Assembly: GCA_028684435.1 (NCBI GenBank)
Contig: JAQUFX010000037.1
Location: 1-9,235 of the forward strand
Direction: 5' to 3'
Origin: Bacilli bacterium
GTDB lineage: Bacteria; Bacillota_I; Bacilli_A; RF39; UBA660
Length of the DNA: 9,235 nt
The notes beneath the pieces were generated by a model. It worked only from the letters and a program-made list of their open reading frames with translations, was not told the DNA's origin and ran no database searches. The position numbers and the translations under genes were made by a program. This document shows, piece by piece, positions 5,008 through 9,235 of the stretch. The number at the start of each line of letters is the position of its first letter. Positions within the stretch are counted from its first letter, which is position 1.

Positions 5008-6885
5008 TTATAAGTTTATATATTGCCCTGTATTATATATTTTATTATCTTTTTCAATCAAAATTAACAGTTTACCTTCTCCTTGTTTAACTTTTATTTC
5101 ATTATTTTGAGGTGTGTATTTATATCCATTTCCATATTCATCCATAAGTATAATTTTATAATTATTTTCATTATATAATGCTTGTAATTTATTTCCTGAT
5201 AATACAAATGGAAGATTATTAATTATAGCATTTTTAAATTTTTCTTTATATGATACTTTTTCATATTTATCATGTTCCCTTTTTATATCAAAATATTTTG
5301 TTTCAATTTTTTTAAATTCATAATTCTTATCATGTATTGGTCGCTTATCTAAATAATTATAAAAATTAGAAATAGTCATTTCAAACACTTCTTCTTCATT
5401 ATTAAGTATGATAATTTTAGAATCAAAATTTGGTTCTGAATGCATTGTGCATTTATCGGTTTTATCAATAAATGAATTAAATATATAAGCAAACATCACA
5501 TATCGTGAATTGCCATCTACAGTATAATCCCCCAAACGATGGCTAGAATAATCTTTTGTATATTTATTGGTTTCAGTTATTTTTTTAGTGGTTTCATCAA
5601 TAGTAAAGTCGCGAGCTGATGATTTTAATTGACTTGCAATATTACATGAACTAGACATACTAAAATCCCAGCCATTATCCATTAAAGTTAATTTACCATC
5701 TTTATATTTTGAATTATAATTACCCAAAGGATATACAAAATTTTCATCTGCAGGAGTTAATAAATATTTGGTGAATTTATCAGAATAATATTCTGGTTTA
5801 GCGAAAATCCAATTTATATCTCCATCCTTATTTATATTTATTAAAGTACTATAAGGGTATATACCTATTAATATTGAATCAGATTTTTCATCATAATATA
5901 AAGAATTAATAAAATCATGTTTTTCAATCTCATCTAAACCTTGAAATTTTTCTTCAAATAATTTTTGTTGATTTTCATCAATATTTTTAATTATTTTATT
6001 TATATCGTATATTTTTTCAACCTTACCATTTTTTAAATTTAATTCAATTATTTTTCCGTCAGTTGATGAATATAATATATTTCCGTCAGGTAATTCAACA
6101 AATTTATACATATAATTATTTTCTAAACTATAATTACTATATATTTTACCAAGTGCATCTACCTCTAATATATTTGGTGATTCATTAGTATTGACTAAAT
6201 TTGAATTTGATAATAAATAATTGCCATTTGATAATTTATTTAATTCTTTATAAATTTGATTAGTTAAAAACCATCTAATTTCGCCACTTTGATCATATGC
6301 TACAGAATATGAACCTCTGAATGTTGATAAAAATATAAAATCATTATCATTACTTGATAAATTATTTTTATTTACAATAGTATTTATATCAAAATATTTA
6401 TTAACATCGATTTTTTCAACAGGTATATTGATAGTATTTATTTTATCTTTATATGATATTTCGATAATATTATCATAATCCATATATAAACCATATATTG
6501 GAATATAATGATTTGTATTTTCTTTAGTAGTATATACTAAATCTTTTCCATTATTCCTTGCTTTAACTTTTACTTTTATCGGAACTTTTTCTTCAGTTTT
6601 AAAACCTATTATTGCCGTAAGTGGTGATACTTGATAAGGATTATGAATAACTAAAGGTTTTTCAAATGTAAATAATCCAGATTCTACTTTTTGAATTATT
6701 TCATCATCAGTTTTTGATTGATCTGATAATAAAATAGTTTGATCTTTTATTAAATTATATTTATCAAAAGAGATTAATTTCTCTGGAGATAACATTGAAT
6801 CCTCTTTAGTAAAATAAGTTATTAAGACAATACCTATTAATAAAACTATAAGAGATACAATTACTATTATTTTATTCTTTTTCAT
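5008..6885 (-). CDS. Membrane-anchored arylsulfotransferase-fold protein, probably non-catalytic
   Basis: A 625-residue extracytoplasmic protein with one N-terminal membrane span (about 5-23) and no lipobox. Residues 81-139 match the N-terminal domain of bacterial aryl-sulfate sulfotransferases (HNPYQVSPLTAIIGFKT, PIYGLYMDYDN). Residues about 185-505 form the propeller, with blade motifs ELPDGNIL, FINSLYYDEKSDSILIG, GDINWIF, MDNG and VDGNS. Active enzymes use His252, His356, Asn358, Arg374 and His436 (E. coli numbering). By eye-alignment the matching places hold no His at 257-263, Phe325, Asn327, Tyr343 and Tyr390, so only the Asn remains. A sulfotransferase activity is therefore doubtful; binding or scaffolding is possible. 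The C-terminal 120 residues form an additional, unassigned region. Only two cysteines (414, 479) are present. The start is fixed by AGGAGGGG, which overlaps the stop of the prepilin-like gene, so the two are one operon. Confidence 0.82.
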   Translation of the reverse strand: MKKNKIIVIVSLIVLLIGIVLITYFTKEDSMLSPEKLISFDKYNLIKDQTILLSDQSKTDDEIIQKVESGLFTFEKPLVIHNPYQVSPLTAIIGFKTEEKVPIKVKVKARNNGKDLVYTTKENTNHYIPIYGLYMDYDNIIEISYKDKINTINIPVEKIDVNKYFDINTIVNKNNLSSNDNDFIFLSTFRGSYSVAYDQSGEIRWFLTNQIYKELNKLSNGNYLLSNSNLVNTNESPNILEVDALGKIYSNYSLENNYMYKFVELPDGNILYSSTDGKIIELNLKNGKVEKIYDINKIIKNIDENQQKLFEEKFQGLDEIEKHDFINSLYYDEKSDSILIGIYPYSTLININKDGDINWIFAKPEYYSDKFTKYLLTPADENFVYPLGNYNSKYKDGKLTLMDNGWDFSMSSSCNIASQLKSSARDFTIDETTKKITETNKYTKDYSSHRLGDYTVDGNSRYVMFAYIFNSFIDKTDKCTMHSEPNFDSKIIILNNEEEVFEMTISNFYNYLDKRPIHDKNYEFKKIETKYFDIKREHDKYEKVSYKEKFKNAIINNLPFVLSGNKLQALYNENNYKIILMDEYGNGYKYTPQNNEIKVKQGEGKLLILIEKDNKIYNTGQYINL

Positions 6886-6894
6886 TTTCCCCTC

Positions 6895-8775
6895 CTACAC
6901 TACTTGATATGGATTAGATACTGTTCCATTTCCACCTTGAATTTTAACATTATTGATTAACACTATAACAGGCCTCACTCCTAATACTGTTCCGAGTTTA
7001 ATATCATTATATATTATGGTTGTTACTCTTCTTTTTATGGTTTCTATTGTTCTCGTTGCTACAGTAATTCCAGTGTAATTGACAGCTAAAGTATCATATC
7101 CATAAGGTGTACTTAGTCCCCAGATTTTTCCGATGTTTAAATAACTAGATCCACAAGTAAATGTCGAACATGAAGCTATTTTTGAATAATCGTTATATGA
7201 TAATAAGCCTATATTATTAGTCATTTTAACACCATTTGAGTTATAATCAGATATATCAAATTCATTATTTTTTAGATAATTTTTATTTCCAGATAAGCTA
7301 TTTAAATAGCTATTTAAATAAGTTAACAAGCTATTTGGATTTTGATTTAATTTATATGTATAAATTGGATTCAGATTATAATATCCAGCATTACAACATC
7401 TTAATATTCCACATTCTGTACCTGAAAGTTCATGAGCAAATACATAATCAGCACCAGTTGTATCATTTAATATAATTCCTATTGCATTTGTCGAATCTTT
7501 TTTAAATATTCTCCATGTTTTACCTAAATATGTTAAATAATTACCTGATTGATTTCCAATATACCAACATGATCCATCAGATTGTTTTGTACAATTTGGA
7601 TCTAAATCTATTATAGCTGGTATACTATCAATTACAGTATATGTTGTGTTAGTTATTGGTTTACTTCCATCACTATTAGTTTTGTTGTAAGTAAATGTCG
7701 GATTTTTTACTCCAGCTGGAGTTGTAGAATTTTGAGTTACTATATAATCACTTGTTGTTAATGTTTTTTTAGTGCCAGATCTTGCTGTTCCTATAACTTT
7801 AAAAGTTACATTTCCATTTAAAACTACATTAGTAGGTGTTGCTGTAGCATTCAACGATACTATATCATTAGGATCATAAATAACAGTATATGATACTTTT
7901 GTTGTCGGCTTGCTACCATCACTATTGTCTTTGTTATATGTTATTACTGGTGAAAATGTTCCTACTTTATTTGTTGGATGAGCCTCAATGATATAATCAT
8001 TTGTATTTAATTCGCTTTGATTTCCAACACGGTCTGTTCCAGTTACTGTAAATGTTATTGGATTATTTATAATTACAGTTTTTGGATTTGCAACTGCACT
8101 TAAAGTTATTATATCAGACGGACTTGCACTTATTATTGCTGTTCTTGATAAACTTTTTAATGATGCATCTGCTTGGGCTTTATAAATATAATTAATCTGA
8201 CTTGATCCTGGCTTAGATGTATCTATATTACATTCTATTTTAGTTATAACATCATTAATAGAAGCTGACATAACATCTCCATTTGTATCTATTAATCTTA
8301 AAGTTTGAGTACCCCATTCATCTTTATAAGAATTAATATCCTGACAATTAAAACTCTCATTATATTCAATAATTAATGTTTGAGCTTCTAAATATGGTTC
8401 CTTTGGACTTTCTGTATTATATTCTATTTTTAATAATCCATTTGCATCTAGACTAACTTTAACTAAATTATCATGAGAAACTTTTTCGCCCGTTTCTGGA
8501 TCAATAATATTTTCATCTAATAATCCAGCTTCGATTAAATCTCCTACTTTTATTAATAAATATCCTTTTGTAGTTTGCAATTCATTAGTCAGTGATTGAT
8601 TATTAGCTAAATATAAATCAGTAGATGAAATTATTCTATCCTGAAATGAACCTGCTTCATCTATTTCATTATTTTTAAAAACTTTATTTAATCCTACTCC
8701 TACAACTAATCCAATTGCTACTAATATCACAAGAGATATAACTATTTCAATAATTGTAAATCCTTTTCTTTTCAT
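6895..8775 (-). CDS. Large type IV prepilin-like surface protein with Ig-like repeats
   Basis: The start is ATG at 8775, with Shine-Dalgarno AGGAAAGGTG. A longer frame from a TTG at 8853 lacks a ribosome site and would bury the signal. The 626-residue protein begins MKRKG|FTIIEIVISLVIL, a class III prepilin signal: cleavage after Gly5, Phe as first mature residue and Glu at +5. Residues about 30-200 are a pseudopilin-like region. Two 79-residue Ig-like repeats follow (221-299 and 304-382). The C-terminal domain (about 390-626) has YLGKTWRIF, IGLLSYNDYSKIA, LGVRPVIVL and GGNGTVSNPYQVV, a pattern I know from surface proteins of gut Bacillota; a DUF6273-type domain is possible. Pseudopilins usually have 100-250 residues, so this is a modular adhesin-like pilin, perhaps a tip subunit (inference). 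It has nine cysteines. It is coupled to the downstream arylsulfotransferase-like gene. No assembly ATPase or prepilin peptidase is in the window. Confidence 0.85.
   Translation of the reverse strand: MKRKGFTIIEIVISLVILVAIGLVVGVGLNKVFKNNEIDEAGSFQDRIISSTDLYLANNQSLTNELQTTKGYLLIKVGDLIEAGLLDENIIDPETGEKVSHDNLVKVSLDANGLLKIEYNTESPKEPYLEAQTLIIEYNESFNCQDINSYKDEWGTQTLRLIDTNGDVMSASINDVITKIECNIDTSKPGSSQINYIYKAQADASLKSLSRTAIISASPSDIITLSAVANPKTVIINNPITFTVTGTDRVGNQSELNTNDYIIEAHPTNKVGTFSPVITYNKDNSDGSKPTTKVSYTVIYDPNDIVSLNATATPTNVVLNGNVTFKVIGTARSGTKKTLTTSDYIVTQNSTTPAGVKNPTFTYNKTNSDGSKPITNTTYTVIDSIPAIIDLDPNCTKQSDGSCWYIGNQSGNYLTYLGKTWRIFKKDSTNAIGIILNDTTGADYVFAHELSGTECGILRCCNAGYYNLNPIYTYKLNQNPNSLLTYLNSYLNSLSGNKNYLKNNEFDISDYNSNGVKMTNNIGLLSYNDYSKIASCSTFTCGSSYLNIGKIWGLSTPYGYDTLAVNYTGITVATRTIETIKRRVTTIIYNDIKLGTVLGVRPVIVLINNVKIQGGNGTVSNPYQVV
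7630..7866 (-). repeat. Ig-like repeat 2 of the prepilin-like protein
   Basis: It encodes residues 304-382 (DIVSLNATATP to TYTVI). It is 39 of 79 identical to repeat 1 with no gaps, sharing TSDYI/TNDYI and TYNK-NSDGSKP near the end. It looks like an extracellular beta-sandwich spacer. Confidence 0.8.
7879..8115 (-). repeat. Ig-like repeat 1 of the prepilin-like protein
   Basis: It encodes residues 221-299 (DIITLSAVANP to YTVI). It has the same length as repeat 2 and is separated from it by four residues. The protein-level identity is about half, so the duplication is old rather than recent. Confidence 0.8.
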
Positions 8776-8789
8776 TCTAACACCTTTCC

Positions 8790-8806
8790 TATTATTTACA
8801 TAATAA
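8790..8806 (-). repeat. Hairpin repeat copy 1 in the prepilin-like gene leader
   Basis: On the minus strand TTATTATGTAAATAATA folds as TATTAT-GTAA-ATAATA, a 6-bp stem with a GNRA-type tetraloop. It directly abuts the Shine-Dalgarno sequence. If transcription starts near 8809 the hairpin forms the extreme 5' end of the mRNA. The same 17 bases recur at 9016-9032. Confidence 0.6.
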
Positions 8807-8815
8807 CAAATTTCT

Positions 8816-8821
8816 ATTATA
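8816..8821 (-). promoter_or_regulatory. Candidate -10 box of the prepilin-like/arylsulfotransferase-like operon
   Basis: Perfect TATAAT on the minus strand, with a predicted start near 8809 and a leader of about 35 bases. The -35 is poor: at 17 bases it reads AAAAAT, and TTGTAA lies 21 bases upstream. A/T-rich sequence upstream might act as an UP element. Confidence 0.4.
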
Positions 8822-9015
8822 TAATCAATTAAAATTTTATTTTTACAATACAATTATGTAAATTTGCAAATAATAGGAGATAAATTTATTGAAAAAATTA
8901 ATTTAAGAAATTGAACAGATTTTTTTAATATGTTTTTTTTCTAAACTTTAGTTTAAACAATTTATATTTTTTTTTAAGAAAATTCTGCTTCTTTTTTTTA
9001 TTTTTACTTCTTTCT

Positions 9016-9032
9016 TATTATTTACATAATAA
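9016..9032 (-). repeat. Hairpin repeat copy 2
   Basis: Exact 17-base copy of the hairpin at 8790-8806. The flanks also match: GATTATAT on the upstream side and a GAAAG-like purine stretch on the downstream side, with a gap of about eight bases. No start codon or gene follows it, so it may be the remnant of a second leader. Confidence 0.6.
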
Positions 9033-9089
9033 AAAAATATAATCAAAATAATTTTATAAAATTTTTAAAGAAAATAAAAGAAAGAAATA

Positions 9090-9235
9090 TTATAATATTA
9101 TTTCTTGTTCTAAAATTAATTTTATATTATATTTTTTATATATTATATTTTTTATTAAATTTATTAATTTAATAATATCTTCACTTGATGCTTTGTTATA
9201 ATTGATAATAAAATTAGCATGCTTATCACTTATTT
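9090..9235 (-). CDS. murB: UDP-N-acetylenolpyruvoylglucosamine reductase, C-terminal fragment
   Basis: MurB reduces UDP-GlcNAc-enolpyruvate to UDP-MurNAc in the cytoplasmic phase of peptidoglycan synthesis. Only the last 47 residues are in the window. They carry the C-terminal signature ISDKHANFIINYNKASSEDI, matching the S-x-KHA-x-F-I-x-N motif of the shorter (type II) MurB proteins of Bacilli, and finish KYNIKLILEQEIIL, the usual end pattern. The stop TAA is at 9092-9090. The rest of the gene lies beyond the right edge. It implies that the organism makes a peptidoglycan wall, consistent with mreC and mreD in the window. Confidence 0.85.
   Translation of the reverse strand, partial: ISDKHANFIINYNKASSEDIIKLINLIKNIIYKKYNIKLILEQEIIL

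Larger units (their letters stand above)
8776..9089. other. Intergenic region between murB and the prepilin-like gene
   Basis: About 314 bases without a credible gene. It holds the leader and candidate promoter of the prepilin-like gene (8776-8821) and a decayed second copy of that leader region (about 9008-9046). Between them lies a stretch with T runs of seven to nine on the plus strand (8920-8926, 8933-8940, 8967-8975, 8992-8999). An A/T palindrome downstream of murB (AATTTTATAAAATT, about 9050-9064) might weakly terminate murB, but it lacks a good T tail. I see no RNA gene. Confidence 0.6.

Noticed and set aside
7236..7475. Plus-strand open frame of 79 codons
   Set aside because: It lies wholly inside the prepilin-like gene on the opposite strand, has no family signature, and its composition is what the reverse of a low-complexity Asn/Tyr/Leu-rich region gives.
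8776..8853. N-terminal extension of the prepilin-like protein from a TTG at 8853
   Set aside because: There is no ribosome site at the TTG, and the extension would cover the candidate promoter and bury the prepilin signal. ATG at 8775 has a good Shine-Dalgarno sequence and starts right at MKRKGFT.
8941..8956. Inverted repeat TAAAC-TTTA-GTTTA as a terminator or operator
   Set aside because: Five A/T-rich base pairs with no T tail on the coding strand; such repeats are expected by chance at this composition.
1..9235. CRISPR arrays, tRNA or rRNA genes, insertion sequences, prophage genes
   Set aside because: No regularly spaced repeats, cloverleaf or rRNA-like segments, transposases or phage signatures were seen on either strand.

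Overview
This window comes from a very AT-rich bacterium of the Bacillota, most likely an uncultured, host-associated member of the Bacilli with a compacted genome (inference). It uses the standard bacterial code: the tryptophan codons I checked are TGG, and TGA is the stop codon of the SPOR gene, radC and mreC. This argues against a Mycoplasma-type code. MurB, MreC and MreD point to a walled cell. All supported genes lie on the minus strand, so transcription runs from high to low coordinates.

From the right: the C-terminal end of murB (9090-9235) is followed by a roughly 310-base gap. The gap holds a candidate promoter, a duplicated hairpin motif and long A/T tracts. Next comes a probable two-gene surface operon. 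The first gene is a large type IV prepilin-like protein with two Ig-like repeats and an adhesin-type C-terminal domain (6895-8775). The second is a membrane-anchored arylsulfotransferase-fold protein that seems to have lost its catalytic residues (5008-6885). Two tandem, paralogous single-span membrane proteins of 35 and 34 residues follow (4820-4927 and 4669-4773), closed by a clear intrinsic terminator.

The left half is a compacted version of a gene string known from Bacillus subtilis: spoIIB-maf-radC-mreB-mreC-mreD-minC-minD-spoIVFA-spoIVFB-rplU-prp-rpmA. Here the order is SPOR-domain protein (spoIIB position), radC, mreC, mreD, spoIVFA, spoIVFB, then rplU, prp, rpmA. The genes maf, mreB, minC and minD are absent from their usual places. 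The SPOR-to-spoIVFB block is tightly coupled, with ATGA overlaps, a 3-base gap and a 17-base overlap. The SpoIVFB-like protease carries HDLGH where the family has HELGH and lacks room for a CBS domain.

The ribosomal operon rplU-prp-rpmA has its own well-formed promoter just past the spoIVFB stop and an L21-type leader. Prp is the cysteine protease expected to trim the N-terminal extension of L27, and that extension is present here with a variant cleavage motif. An unidentified gene starts at the left edge.

The most novel-looking parts are the prepilin/arylsulfotransferase-like pair with its small membrane-protein neighbours, and the altered SpoIVF pair in a shrunken cell-shape/sporulation cluster.
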